In this document: positions 49,127 to 60,518 of the stretch, one piece after another | Position numbering within the stretch: position 1 is the stretch's first letter | How the letters are laid out: every line of letters begins with the position of its first letter | Source of the DNA: Marsupella aquatica | Lineage: Eukaryota; Marchantiophyta | Assembly: GCA_973895155.1 (NCBI GenBank) | Contig: OZ316899.1 | Span: 62,001 to 126,000, forward strand | DNA length: 64,000 bases | Direction: 5' to 3' | The notes under the pieces: generated by a model | Told to the model about the DNA's origin: nothing | What the model saw: only the letters and a program-made list of their open reading frames with translations | The model's database searches: none | Made by a program: the position numbers and the translations under genes

Positions 49127-49923
49127 AGAATGGAGGGAGCCTTGAAAACATCAAGGTATTTTGCCTGTACAACGTGTACATAGCTGCACAATCCAGGTGG
49201 TTGTTCGGTCTGTCCCGCTATGTTACTTATTTCTATTATTAATTCGGGTCTCTCCTAAACTTTGATGCACCCTAAACGTCAATGATGGTCGCCGTTTGAT
49301 GCGACACACCCCAAAACCATAAACTTCAAAGGCTGTTTGCTTTTCTTCCGTCCGGCAGAATGTAGTGCTCGAATTGCAATCGGCCGCCAGTGTGACCGTC
49401 GCATTCCACCTAACCAAGCCCTGTTGGGCAAGTGAGTTTCCGGTCCGGTTTCAGGATTAACAGACTAAGGTAACCACCAAGCAATAAGCCTTACAGCTTT
49501 TGCGGAATTGCTTTTGCCGTTTTTTTCTACACGACATTCTTGTAGAGAAAAGAACAGACGGCACCAGCCCACATTATAGAGTAGAACAACAACCTCCCTT
49601 TGACAGTTGAGCAAAGTTAGGAGGCAAAAGCTGTTCTAAATGTGCCACGGTTGAATTTTCCAATCATTATTGTATTTTCCGTGCGTCTATGTCCACGGGC
49701 AGAAGCAGCCACTCGCTCACCACGCTGTAATAATCATGGCATCATATCGCTTTCACCTAGACCCTCAGGCCGGCCACACCCCGGTCTGGTTCCATCTTAA
49801 ACCCTAAACTTGCCCTCAATCTATACTATATTTTGTAATGAGTGATTTTCCACCGTGTTCTTTCACAGGATGTGAACGCCCTGTGTTTCAAAAAACAATT
49901 TAGATCCGTGTTTAGGGTTTCAT
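49127..49923. other. Non-coding sequence right of copy B
   Basis: No gene or clear repeat. It contains an isolated 'aaaccctaaac' near 49799-49809. The local base composition is more GC-rich than the repeat unit. Confidence 0.4.
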
Positions 49924-50734
49924 ATAGCCCGATGCCCGTGCGTTGCACGAAAGATGTCGAGGTGATTAAAACATGTTGGGATGAGAAAAAGATGCCAAGA
50001 TGATAAAAAATGTCGTGAGAAAAAGGATATTGAACCGACAAAAGATGTGATGTGAGCTTCAATTTAGGCAGGATAATACAATTTTTTATAATGTTTGATT
50101 TGTATTATGTAAACCCATTGCCCGTGTGCTGCACAATTGTCATTACAGCCATTTTATTGTTGCAATCAATTATCATTGTGACCATTTCATTGTTGTGGCC
50201 ATTTCATGTTTGGGGGGCCATTGTGCGCTTGGTCAATATGGTTATTGCAAAAAAGAATTTAGGATTCGGCGTTATTGTAAGTTGAAAGAAATATTGCATA
50301 GAGAGTAAGAAAAAGTAGGAAATATAGTTCAATCTCCCCTCAATAGCCTCTTTTCCACTTCATATAAATAATGTCTTTTCAACTCAAAAAAGTCTAATTT
50401 GTATTGTCCCCTTTCCTATAAGTTTACTTCGGGGTGAATGGGGTAAGCATGTGTCCAAAAGTGATGTGGGGTCTACTTAGATTTTCTTGTTAGACCCACC
50501 TACCCATTATAGCCACATGTCACTCACATTCAATTTCCAATACTCTTCATATTGGAATCAATTTAATGGATATCAGTGCCATAGTCCAGGTGTGGGTGGA
50601 AGCACGTGTTTGCCCCAAGCTACAGTAGCACATCCATTATTCTTCTCACCAGATCTAATGGACGGGAATATTTAAGTTTTAAATCCAAGGGTCATAATAA
50701 GTACCCTCCAAAACTGCAATTTGTAAGCAGACGA
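49924..50734 (-). mobile_element. Non-autonomous Helitron-type element 1
   Basis: Read on the minus strand, it starts with TCGTCTGCTTAC preceded by A (50734) and ends near 49924 after a hairpin CGTGCAACGCACG (49949-49937), about ten bases and CTAT. The internal sequence is homologous along its length to 53985-54801 in the opposite orientation. The 3' part has the 'acatcttt..cacctc' repeats seen in the other copies. The length is about 811 bp with no coding capacity. Known: Helitrons start with TC, end with a hairpin and CTRR, and insert between A and T. The last base departs from CTRR, so this copy is probably old. A second degenerate hairpin lies at about 50118-50134. Confidence 0.7.
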
Positions 50735-50772
50735 TAAGAAAAAACAAAAAACAGAATTGTGTAGTATAGCGA

Positions 50773-50796
50773 ATAGATAGATAGATAGATAGATAG
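50773..50796. repeat. (GATA)n microsatellite
   Basis: Six ATAG units in a row. Confidence 0.95.
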
Positions 50797-50902
50797 TGCC
50801 CCCCGACTCGACCCTCGCGTAGGCAGATTCTAGGTTGTATGGTGTACTTTAAGTTATTGCCGAAGGGGTGGAGCACAGGGAAGCAGCAAACCCAAGCCAA
50901 GA

Positions 50903-51226
50903 TTATGTATCCGGACTTACTAGTCTTCTCCCTTGATGAGTGCCTATGGCTCCCGACCACTCGAAGAAACGCAACATAAACCTGATTCGCACCGGGATGT
51001 CATACCATATCATCTCACAATCGTCCAGACGAATGGCCCTCTTGTTGATCCCAGCTGCAGGCAAAATAATACGAAGGGTTTCTAAACCCATAGCTTCATT
51101 GACCTCAATAATCAATACTTTCACTAACTCTGGAATATTATAGTCCACCCTAAATTTTGATAGTGTACTTTTGGGAAATTGTATGCTTTTTAGATAAGGC
51201 TTTTCTTCCAGATACTTCAGCAGCAA
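50903..51226 (-). pseudogene. Hypothetical coding remnant (107 codons)
   Basis: The frame has a protein-like stretch (contains NEAMGLETLRIILPAAGIN and WYDIPVRIRFMLRFFEW). It runs out into non-coding sequence downstream and lies next to CCCTAAA motifs upstream. No domain is recognised. It may be a fragment of a larger gene or chance. Confidence 0.25.
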
Positions 51227-51227
51227 T

Positions 51228-51401
51228 TTTGGAAACCCTAAACCCTACACCTTTTGAGACATAACATAAGAAAAGGGGCTAAGGTCCACAGGGGATTCCT
51301 TGAAGTAAGTCGTTAACTTCAACGGAATGAGGAATTTTTTTAGAGAGAGACCAGCCACGAAAAGCCACACCACAAGGGGGAACCCTAACCCTAAACCCTA
51401 A
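51228..51401. repeat. Telomere-like CCCTAAA motifs
   Basis: 'aaaccctaaaccct' near 51232-51247 and 'aaccctaaccctaaacccta' at 51381-51400. Plant-type telomere units with variants; too short for a true interstitial telomere array. Confidence 0.6.
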
Positions 51402-52607
51402 GCCATTTTATCGATGCCTACATTGAGCACATGGAACTCCGCTTTGCTGAACAAGTACTTCCACAATCCGTTTAGCAAAGACCATCTGAAAAGCACAAGC
51501 CACCTAACCAGCCCTAGTACATTGTTGTGCATACAAGAATTCTACATGTCTTGTTGTCAGGGAGGAGTATGATAGACAGAGGACTTTGCACAGGCCGTTC
51601 ATCCGCACTCGAGAGCGAGTCGCTCTCCTTCACCAACACACGCAATAGGAGAAGGCATCGTGAAAACAAAGGCTTCTCTATACTCTCTCCTCCCATACCA
51701 CACGCAGAGGGAGAAAGAATCGAGTGTATGGATAGATCTGGCAAGGTAAGATTGATTCCCATTTTTGGAAACAACTATACCCTATTTCTGGTGGTGATAG
51801 GGTATTCTACACACCTTCCCCCCTCTCATGACATAAAAGAGAAAATTGAAATTTAGCTTTTTGAAAAATAACTAAATAGATATTCTTCACAATTATACAC
51901 ACTCATTTTAGCTGTATAGGGTGGAGAGTATTAATAATTATACTTCCTTCAAATAATACAAATGCCTTTAACATGCAACGAGTAAACCCTAAAACCCTAT
52001 TAAATATTCATGTCTGACAAATTAACTTTGTTGTTGTTAATTTGTGCACTCACAATTATTATCACTTATTGTCTAGCTTGCCTCCTTCGGTTACACTGAT
52101 TTCTAGGTGATCCAAGGTGGGAGACTGGGAGTAAACTATAACATAAATCCAATGCTAAGCCATGAGAGATGTGCTTAGTAGACCCCCTTCTGGAAAAAGC
52201 TTGCTTAATCAACCCCCTGCTTACTTTTCCCCAGTCTGGACCGTTGATAGACATTTCGATTTCAGATCTGGACCGTTCATAGACCTCAGGGGGTCGATCA
52301 TTAGGGAATTGTTCCCAGCAAATCTCATTAGGTAAAGGGACAATTTTGTTTTCAGTTTTGGCCGGACTAAGTATTTTAGTTGAAGATAGATAGGTGATTT
52401 TGCACAAAAGTACATATATATTGAATAAAAACGTTTTCAAGTTTGAAAGTGGAAGCCATGGGATGTCATTTCTAAAAGTGTTTCCATTTGGGAATTCTTA
52501 GTGATAGAAAAGTGGTCAAAAGGCAACAAAAACAACTTGATTACGCCAAAATAACTTTAAAGAATGAGTTGGGGGAAGGAAGGAGAGGTCGAATTTGTGC
52601 TGCATGC
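51402..52607. other. Non-coding, no supported gene
   Basis: Overlapping frames on both strands at 51514-51856 and 52066-52440 have no recognisable domain. The segment 52165-52340 repeats 'ctggaccgttgatagac' and 'ctggaccgttcatagacctc' and looks like an old dispersed repeat. Confidence 0.4.
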
Positions 52608-52646
52608 AAACCCTGAACCCTGAACCCTGAACCCTATCCCCTAAAA
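52608..52646. repeat. CCCTGAA / CCCTAAA-like short array
   Basis: Three to four units of 'aaccctg' followed by 'ccctatcccctaaaa', a degenerate telomere-like heptamer array. A further 'cctaaaccctaaac' lies near 52958-52972. Confidence 0.65.
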
Positions 52647-53114
52647 CTGAAATCCCAAAAATTTGTGGTCCAAAAGGAGTGCATTGTACCAAGTGAAGTG
52701 ATATCCGGGCACTTGTTCAAATTTGTCGGCAGGGAAGACTGCAGAAGTTGTTGAAGCAAGAAATCAATGAGAAAAAAAAATTGAAAAAATGAGTTGTGGG
52801 TGGAGAGGAGAGGTACCGGTAGAAGTCGTGTGGCAGGGTAAGTTTTCTCTCTCGTCCCCATCCCCCACCCCACATATCGCTGTCCCCGACTGCATTGTTA
52901 TTGCAAGATTGTGGGAGAAAAACAAAAAGTCTGGAAAAAATACGTGATTCAACCTCCCTAAACCCTAAACTATTAAACCTTTTTTTTTCTACCTAGGATA
53001 AATGAGAAATTTCATAATTAAACCATTTAGGCTAGGAATACCCAATGCCAGGTCTCTTGTCTTTAAAGATACATATATCTTACTTGTAAAGCGCAAAATG
53101 CAAGCTACAGTTGG

Positions 53115-53385
53115 GGCCTAGGTTTCTAGAGTGAAGCCCTAACTCCATGGCTCATATTCTGGATGGAAAATTCATGACTACTAGCCCCCACTACCCGTTC
53201 TTTTCACGTAAATAGAAGGGAGTACAATATAAATGACACCAAACATAGTCCTTATTCACATTCTTTGAGATTAATGAAAGAAAGAAAGAAATAAAACATC
53301 ATCCATGTCATCATTTTAATAATTATCCATAACAAACCATACTCTTTTCTATGCACATCCCTCTTTCTATGCACATATGTTATTC
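53115..53385. repeat. Dispersed segments found inverted at 54855-55280
   Basis: About 53115-53170 ('cctaggtttctaga' and 'ccatggctcat' flanks) matches, in inverted orientation, about 54855-54920. About 53296-53385 (tctatgcacatccctctttc region) matches inverted about 55190-55280. The order of the two segments differs between sides, so this is not one simple inverted repeat. They bracket Helitron element 2. Confidence 0.6.
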
Positions 53386-53424
53386 TACTCACTATATATA
53401 TACAATCCCGCCCTTTTTTACTTA

Positions 53425-54801
53425 TCGTCTGCTTACAAAATGCAGTTTTGGAGGGAACTCATTAATATGACCCTTGGATATAGATTATAGCATGCTCATC
53501 CTGGAACATGCTTTATTTTTTTGTCTTGTAGTGATGTGAAAGTAAATAAAATATGAGAGCATAGAAGTGCTGTTATATAAGTAAAGTGTCTGCCAAGAAA
53601 AGCACAGTACGTGACCAAGAAAAGGTACAATCAAACGATGCTACGATATGTGCACCTAACTCAGGGTGCCTTATGAATGACACTCCTTTCAATCCATAAA
53701 CCTATGAAAGAAAAACATGAGGAGAACTTAAGAGGCTATGCATTCATGTGCTTCATCATCATTTCTCTCACTCGTGGCGGTGGAGACTTTGGATTCATCT
53801 CTAAGAAAACACATACTGTGAAAGGGGGCTGCCAAAATAAGTTCAGAACACTCTAGAATACCTAAAACTAAAGGGGTCTAAAAATTAATTAAAAATGTAT
53901 AGAATACAAAGGCTGCCCCTTGATAAGGCAGATTGGAATGAAAATACATGACACAAAAATCAGAATAAGAAATGTGCATTCTCTTCGTCTGCTTAGAAAA
54001 TGCAGTTTTGGAGGGAACTCATTAATATGACCCTTGGATTTAAGGCCTAAATATTCCTGTCCATGAGATTGGGTGCAAGGAAGAATAAAGACTCTCTCCT
54101 AGCTTGGGACACGGATGCGCTTTCACCCACATCTAGACTATGGCACTAACATCCATAAAAGGATTCTAATATCAAAGTGACTGGAAATTCAATGTGAGTT
54201 GACCTGTGGCTATAATGGATAGGTGGATCTAACAAGAAAATCTAGGTAGACTCACATAACTTTTGGACACATGTTTGTCGCATTCAATTAAAGTATACAT
54301 ATAGAAAAAGAACAATACAAATTAGAGGTTTCAGTTCAAAAGACATAATTCATAGGAAGGTGGAAAAAAGGCTATTGAGGGGAGAACTAAATTAATTTCT
54401 TATTTTTTCTATTCTCTCTATGAGGAATTTCTTCAAACTTACATTATTTAACACTAAATCCTAATGCGTTTTTGCAATAACCATATTGACCAAGGACACA
54501 AATGAATGGCCCCACACATAAAAACGGCCACAACAATGACAATGAGTTTATTAACTAGACATCTTTCATCGCCTCAATATCTTTAAGGTTCTCTCCTTGA
54601 TATCTTGCCTCACCTCGACATCTTTTCTCATCTTGATATCATTTATCACCTCAAACATCTTTTTTCATCTCAACATTTTTTTTTCTCTCCTTAACATCTT
54701 TTTTCTTCTCAATATCTTTTCCCTCCTCCCCTCGTATCACCTCGACCTCGTTTTATCACATTGACATCTTTCATGCAACGCACGGGCATTGGGCTAGCTA
54801 G
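53425..54801 (+). mobile_element. Non-autonomous Helitron-type element 2, with internal insertion
   Basis: The 5' end TCGTCTGCTTAC, preceded by A, is at 53425. The first roughly 60 bp recur at 53985 ('tctgcttagaaaatgcagtt'), so either the element is 53985-54801 (about 817 bp, close to the 811 bp of element 1) or it starts at 53425 and carries an insertion of about 500 bp flanked by a direct repeat. The 3' end has a hairpin around 54773-54785, then 'gggcattgggctagctag' and T, which fits the CTRR-T rule. The 3' third is rich in 'catctttt.tcacctcgacat' repeats. There is no coding capacity. Confidence 0.7.
53490..53740. repeat. Dispersed repeat shared with 63612-64000
   Basis: It starts at 'tatagcatgctcatcctgga' and continues through a 'cctatgaaagaaa' region; the same order of motifs is seen at 63612-64000. 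It lies inside Helitron element 2 in the broad definition. Confidence 0.65.
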
Positions 54802-55649
54802 TGTAAATAGAAATGACTACAAAAAGCACGCATGATTATCATTTTCCCATCCACATCATTGATGAGCCATGGAGTTACGGTCTAGGGGCTTCTTCACTCG
54901 ATCTAGAAACCTAGGCCCCATCTGTAGCTACCACTTTGTAGTGGGCGGTTTATAAATAAAATTTCTTAGAAATTATCACAAAAAAACTTGCATGTACCAG
55001 TTGACATTTGAGTTTTTCCCATGCACATGATGGCCTAGGCCTAGTTTCTTAAAACTACACTTCAGTTGGCACTGTTATAGTAAGATAGTAAGATAACATG
55101 ATATGATATATGTCAAATGGTAATCATGCATGGTTTTTGTCAATGATTTCTATTTACATTAAAAAAATGAGCTCCATGACCCCATCATAACATATGCGCA
55201 TAGAAAGAGGGATTTGTATAGAAAAGAGTATGCTATGTTATGTATCATTATTAAAATTATGACATGCGTGACGATTTTTTTATCATTTCATAACCAGACC
55301 ACCAGAGGGAAGAGAATCCTCCTTTTGGGTAATTTTTCTTTGTATTTTTGAGTGCGTTAATTTCCCATACATCCTCCCTTCTTTTGAGGAGGGCATTATG
55401 TGAAGTATCACAAAAATAGGAAAGGTAAAACCCAAATTGTACAAGAATTGTTTTTAACTTCTTACATGCCTTTACCCGATTGCAGGCCCTTTCGCTTGGA
55501 CTTTCTATTCAGAGATTCACTTTTTCTTGTTTGTTACCTAAAAGTCACTCAAGTTTTTACGTACATTAACTGTCCTAGTTACTGGCATTGTGAGAATCTT
55601 TCTTCTACAACTATAGTACAGTATCCCGCATCCCGCCAGATTTCGTCCT
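54802..55649. other. Non-coding between Helitron elements
   Basis: No gene is supported. It contains the inverted counterparts of the 53115-53385 segments (54855-54920 and 55190-55280) and otherwise AT-rich sequence. Confidence 0.45.
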
Positions 55650-56862
55650 TCGTCCCCTTATGAAATGCAGTCTTGGCGGGAATCATCCCTGGCCATTGAT
55701 ATTTTTTGAGGTCTTTGCATCACCGTTGATCGTGAAAACGAGAGGTACTTGAGGTATTTATTAGCCCTATGCAGGGCAGCTGCTGAGCTGCATACCTTCC
55801 TCTCTTGAAAGGGCGGTGGAAGCCCTGATTATGCCACACTGACACACACCTGACATCCTCAGCACTTTAATCTAGAATAGTTGTATTGTACTAGAAAGTA
55901 CAATAATTATGGCTGGTACCAGATTGTCCTTTTTTGTTCTCCCATTGGGAGTACCAGGGTACAACAATATTATAATAATTCGGAGCTACGCAAACTAAGA
56001 TGAGGGGGAAGGACGGAAGGTAGACAGGAGATTGGCCGAGAGGAAAAAAAATGGGGGAAGGGGGAATATAGAGAAAAAAAGACAGAAATTGAGTAAATGG
56101 AGAACAATTTCAAAAAGAAAGACACAATGGGAAATTAAAGAAAAGACAAATAATTATAAAGCACTATGCAAAGATGAGAGGGAGAGTAGCAAGAACTTGG
56201 CCAGCAGGGTAAACTAAGGGAAGTGGAAGAGTTAAAAGGTGTGAAAAAAAGGGAAGTGGAAAAAAGCAGAATAATCTTGTGTATTTCTGTATCATGTTTT
56301 TAATAGTATTTAAGTATTTAAAATAAGTATTAATAATTTTGAAATTCATTTTAATAAAAGTTGATTTATAGCATACTTTCTTTTACGTAATGATTGACAT
56401 CTTTTCTCCATGATATCCCTTGCACAACATCGTATTTTATGTAGTGACATTTTTTTACGCAACAACATCTTTTTTTGCAACGCATATGGAACGCATTTGC
56501 CTACATTTTCTGTGTTTGCTTTACAACTTACCCGAAACCTTGCCATCTTTGTCTCCTCTCAACATCTTTTGGGCAATGCACAGACATTTTTTGTGTCCTT
56601 TACCTCACAGCAACATCTTTCCGTAAACTCTCAACATTGGTTCATTGTGTTCGCATCTTTTTTTCACCTTGCCATCGTTTCTCTCCTCTACATCTTTTTC
56701 TCGCTTCCATTTATTTTTCTCCCGTTGACACCTTTTCTCACCTCAACATCTTTCCTCTCCTGGACATCTTGGCCTCCAGCCCTCGCCTTGGATTCTATGT
56801 CTCTCCTCAACATCTTGCACTCACCTAAAAATGTTTCGTGCAACGCACGGGCATGGGGCTAG
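55650..56862 (+). mobile_element. Helitron-type element 3 (longer, diverged)
   Basis: The left end 'tcgtccccttatgaaatgca' and following 'gtcttggcggga' align with the 5' ends of elements 1 and 2. The right end has a perfect hairpin CGTGCAACGCACG (56837-56849), then 'ggcatgggg' and CTAG (56859-56862) followed by T, a textbook Helitron 3' end. The 3' third contains the same 'caacatctttt.tcacctc' repeats. The length is about 1.2 kb. The frames inside (purine-rich 56032-56217; 56410-56862) are low-complexity and not genes. Confidence 0.7.
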
Positions 56863-57328
56863 TATCTCTTAATGCCCTCCAATGACCAGGACATTACCCT
56901 ATTCGTGTTCCACCATCTAGTCCTATATGAATCCAGCGATCTCAATTATAATTCACGCCTTTCATTGTCGTACACACACGACTGCTTCATGAATCGCAGG
57001 ATCCACTCACGCCGGGGACTGGGACCTATCCACTCACGCTTGGACTGGGACCTGCGGAGCGGAGGTTTTATTAATGATGATCGGGTACGGTTGCTCGTTC
57101 GTTTAGGCCTTAGCGAAGGTTCGGGAAGGACACAGAAGGGTATCGAAGGAGCGGGCCACTTCCCACTGCTCTTTCTTATATTCTCGCCATTTCGCGAAAA
57201 GCTCTCTCATCCTTCTGCGAAAACGCTTGCATCAGCAACTCCACAAACTCACGCGTTTTATCGATCATATTGCTAACGATTGTGGCAGAATTGCACTCGT
57301 CGAGCTTGCCCATGTCCAGCACGGCCAT
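56863..57328. other. Non-coding, rising GC
   Basis: No clear gene. A short near-duplicate ('atccactcacgccggggact' / 'atccactcacgcttggactg') lies at 57000-57050. Base composition shifts towards the GC-rich gene on the right. Confidence 0.35.
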
Positions 57329-57590
57329 CTAGTTCAGGAATTCCTTTTGTCTCCCAGGGAAGTCACATTGCCGCAACGCTAGCCTCGGAAGTGGGAAATC
57401 CAGAAAGAGTTGGGACGAGCCATCCGTGGTGTCGCTAACAAACATTGCAACGAAGATCTCCAACCTCTCCTTTGAGCGGAGATATACACAGCACGAACTG
57501 TTCTTTGACGGAAGTAAATGCCTAGACATCTGGGAAGCTTTCCTTGGGCTCCAGGACCACATCTTCAGAACTACTCCAGGGGACGATTGA
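57329..57590. pseudogene. Coding remnant, strand uncertain
   Basis: Both strands are open and protein-like. The minus frame (57562-57329, contains LEIFVAMFVSDTTDG and RQKEFLN) would continue past a single TAG into a helical stretch (MGKLDECNSATIVSNMI) down to about 57185. The plus frame (to the TGA at 57588) reads into the frame of the 57657 gene. I favour the minus strand, as a decayed neighbour of the 57657 gene. Confidence 0.3.
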
Positions 57591-57656
57591 TTTGACCCGC
57601 CACCACATTTATCACGTGCCCGTGATCGGTTCCATCAGCGAGGGCACGAGGGACTT

Positions 57657-59678
57657 ATGGCGTCGGGAGTTGGAGCGCCATCACAGCGACGGCAGCCGCA
57701 ACCCGGGAATGTAGCCGCGGCCACGGTTCCAGTAGTAGTGACATCGCCGCCACCAGCCCCGATGTTACCCTTGAGCAGTGGGCAGCAACAGCAGCAACAA
57801 CAACGGGCGACGCCGCCCAGGGCAACACCACCACCAGTTGAGCCACCATACCTGAGTTCTGACAAGGAGTCCATTCCTCTCGACAGACGACCCTCTCGCC
57901 AACCCACCCAAGCACAAATCCGAGTAGCGGCGACCCAGGTAGACCAGACGCGGGGCCAGGCTTTCCAGACATCTACACCAACGGCTGCCACCTTGCCCAC
58001 ACAGCCCGCCCGATCAGATAGTAGGGAGGATCGGGATTCCGGATTATCACACCCGACCGATCATTCCGAAAGCCGAAACCGGAACCGCAAGAGGAAGGAG
58101 CCGACGGCGTCATTGGCCCACTTACCCATGGAGGTAGCCCGGTTGACACTGCATCGGATGGGAGAAAACCTCCACCGGAAGATCCTCCATACCGCGAATG
58201 ACGCCTACATCCGGGCACAGGGATTTGAGCACCTTGTGACCCTGCCCTGGAACACGAGCTGCTACTACACTAAGGACTTCACACACTTCATCACCAACTA
58301 CAACGCAATGCAGGAAACTACAAGAGTGGAAGGACGCATGATGTCCTTATCGGAAAATAGATTGCGGAGGATCTTTGGCTTACCCGAAGGCACGGACAAG
58401 GTGGAGTCCCGTGCCCCGGGAGGAAAGGGGGCAAGGTATCACTCCTCCAATTTTCCACCAGATGGGCACGTCGACAACAGCTTCCTCATCCGAACATGCC
58501 TCAGGCCGGAGATTGCGGAGCGCCTGGAGTTCCAGAGATACGCCATCCACCTGATGGAGCCGCGACAAGACATCTCCGCTGCACAAGTAATTCAAGTGGA
58601 GAATTACAGGCCAAGGAGGTGGGCTTCCTACTTCGCGAGGAGGTTCCACGAGGAGATGGTCCGGCTGCAGAATACCTTCCACATTGGGGGCAAGGCACAT
58701 ATGGCCAGCCACATCGAGATCATCCTCCATTGGTATGCCCGATTCGATCGAGGGGGTTTAGGGTGCAATGTGACAGAAATCTTCCCGTCCGACCAATGGC
58801 CCCAGCCCGAAGCAAGGAGCCTGGTAGACACGCCGGACAACGTGAGACCGAACCCGGTGGCCGACTTGGTCGCACCTCCTCCACAGGCGGATGAGGCGAT
58901 CGGGGCCATGGATGCCCAGGGCCAGGCCATAGCCGCAATCATGGGGATTTGGGATTTTGTAACAACCATGGATCCAGAGCCGGCCCTCGAAGCCAAGCAC
59001 TCTTCCCCGGTTGACATGACCCCGGAGCAGGCCGGTTTCTCACGTCGACCAAGCCAAGATTTGCAGGGCCAAGTTCCTTGTCAGGATCCACAGTCAATTG
59101 CGGCCAAGTTTTTCATCGCCTTGCTGGGGAACGTAACCAAGAATGTCTGCCGCGAGATGGGTTCGCTCATGATGGACATCTTCACTGTGACCAAAGACGA
59201 GTACCAGACTTCCCAATGTCAGAGGGAGGATGCGGAAAACCGACGCTACACTGAGACTACCAAGGCGATCCAAGCACATTTTAAAGAGGCCAATGACAAA
59301 ATAAATGAGTATGTGGCTTTGTCATTCATCACGACCGCGGACAAGGATGCGGAGATAGCTGGGCTTCGGACCCAGATCTACGAACTAGAGGGTCGGGAGC
59401 ACAAATGGCGGACGGACATGATCGAGGAAGAAGCCACGACAGGGGTCGACGCTCTCGAGGCCGAGGTTGATCGCCTTAGGAGAGAGGTCACCGAGCAAGG
59501 CCACCTAACGGACATGCTGAAGAGTAACGTCCACGACTTGGAGGACGCCTCTCAGGACGCGGCGGAGGAGGTTGACATCATGCAGCGGGAGTTTAACTCC
59601 TTGAACCACCAGATCCGGGTCCTCCGGGAGGACAATGATCGCCTGCGGGGTCATCGGATTGAGTTTGGGAGGGACTAG
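57657..59678 (+). CDS. Transposon-type head with C-terminal coiled coil, GC-rich
   Basis: A 673-residue single frame with ATG at 57657. Residues 1 to about 150 are Pro/Gln/Ser-rich and disordered, with a basic NLS-like cluster (RNRNRKRKEP). Residues about 160-390 form a folded region (LPWNTSCYYTKDFTHFITNY, LSENRLRRIFGLPEG, RPRRWASYFARRFHEE, HIEIILHWYARF) that follows the same pattern as the head of the 14622-20878 protein and resembles plant transposon-type proteins. Residues about 510-673 are a heptad-rich coiled coil. The frame stays open upstream of the ATG to 57591, so a longer start is possible. GC is much higher than in the rest of the window, which may mean a different origin or age. 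No catalytic domain is seen. Inferred: a structural or DNA-binding protein of a domesticated or mobile transposon family. Confidence 0.7.
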   Translation: MASGVGAPSQRRQPQPGNVAAATVPVVVTSPPPAPMLPLSSGQQQQQQQRATPPRATPPPVEPPYLSSDKESIPLDRRPSRQPTQAQIRVAATQVDQTRGQAFQTSTPTAATLPTQPARSDSREDRDSGLSHPTDHSESRNRNRKRKEPTASLAHLPMEVARLTLHRMGENLHRKILHTANDAYIRAQGFEHLVTLPWNTSCYYTKDFTHFITNYNAMQETTRVEGRMMSLSENRLRRIFGLPEGTDKVESRAPGGKGARYHSSNFPPDGHVDNSFLIRTCLRPEIAERLEFQRYAIHLMEPRQDISAAQVIQVENYRPRRWASYFARRFHEEMVRLQNTFHIGGKAHMASHIEIILHWYARFDRGGLGCNVTEIFPSDQWPQPEARSLVDTPDNVRPNPVADLVAPPPQADEAIGAMDAQGQAIAAIMGIWDFVTTMDPEPALEAKHSSPVDMTPEQAGFSRRPSQDLQGQVPCQDPQSIAAKFFIALLGNVTKNVCREMGSLMMDIFTVTKDEYQTSQCQREDAENRRYTETTKAIQAHFKEANDKINEYVALSFITTADKDAEIAGLRTQIYELEGREHKWRTDMIEEEATTGVDALEAEVDRLRREVTEQGHLTDMLKSNVHDLEDASQDAAEEVDIMQREFNSLNHQIRVLREDNDRLRGHRIEFGRD

Positions 59679-60518
59679 CAAGCGGGATTCACGGAAGGTG
59701 GAAGCGACGGTGTCCAGGGGACACTGGGTAGGATTAGGTTGGGATTACACGGCTGGCTTCGCTGGGGCTTAAACCCTAATTAGTGTTCCGACTATCGAAT
59801 CCTGCCATTTTAATTATGCTTCGTTTCGTAAACATTGCAGTTACAATAGTTTCCGGGACGCCAGGAGATCGGTACCTTTAGGCTTTTCTACCATTAGTTG
59901 CTAGTTTCAATGTTCACACGCAATGCGATAATCAGATAGTTCAACATTTGGTTACGCAGCTTGTTTTCCAACCATGTAGTTACAATGAAGAGAATTTTGC
60001 AAGTGTCTGTATCTCTGTGAAAGCCTGTGATGAGGAACGGAATGAGGAGAGTAAACCCGACCCGGGCGGCCCACACCAGTGATATACTGGGTGCCAAAAT
60101 GTAATCCTAAAGCATAAGTTTCAGACGCCCTAGTCAGCACCCCTAGTCAGTAGTAATAGCAGTAGTAGTAGTAGTAGTAGTAGTAGTAAGGAGGCAAAGG
60201 TTGAGATGGGCCACGAGCATGAACGGTCGTGGGTTTAGCATGGGTTACGACTACCCCGCCCACTAAACCCTATGCGACACTCGCGTGGGGGCATTGTTGC
60301 CACGGTTAGGTTTGTTCGCCAATTTCCACAATTTCCTGGTTACTGAGAGTGTAGGGGGGGCGGGCAGCGCTGTGAATGGTCAGTATATCGCCTTCATCAG
60401 CTGGCAACGCCCTATCGAATTCCCAGGGCGGGAAGACGTCCTTACGTGTACTAAACTGTAGCTTGTTTTGCATTGAACATGAGTCTCTGGTCGGCAACAA
60501 GGATAGAGCAAGCTCTCT
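59679..60518. other. Non-coding 3' region
   Basis: 'aaaccctaattag' occurs near 59770 and a (TAG)n microsatellite at 60160-60188. No gene is supported. Confidence 0.45.
60160..60188. repeat. (TAG)n microsatellite
   Basis: About nine uninterrupted AGT units, preceded by imperfect ones. Confidence 0.95.

Noticed and set aside
56032-56217. Lys/Glu-rich 61-codon frame
   Set aside because: It lies in a purine-rich low-complexity tract inside Helitron element 3.
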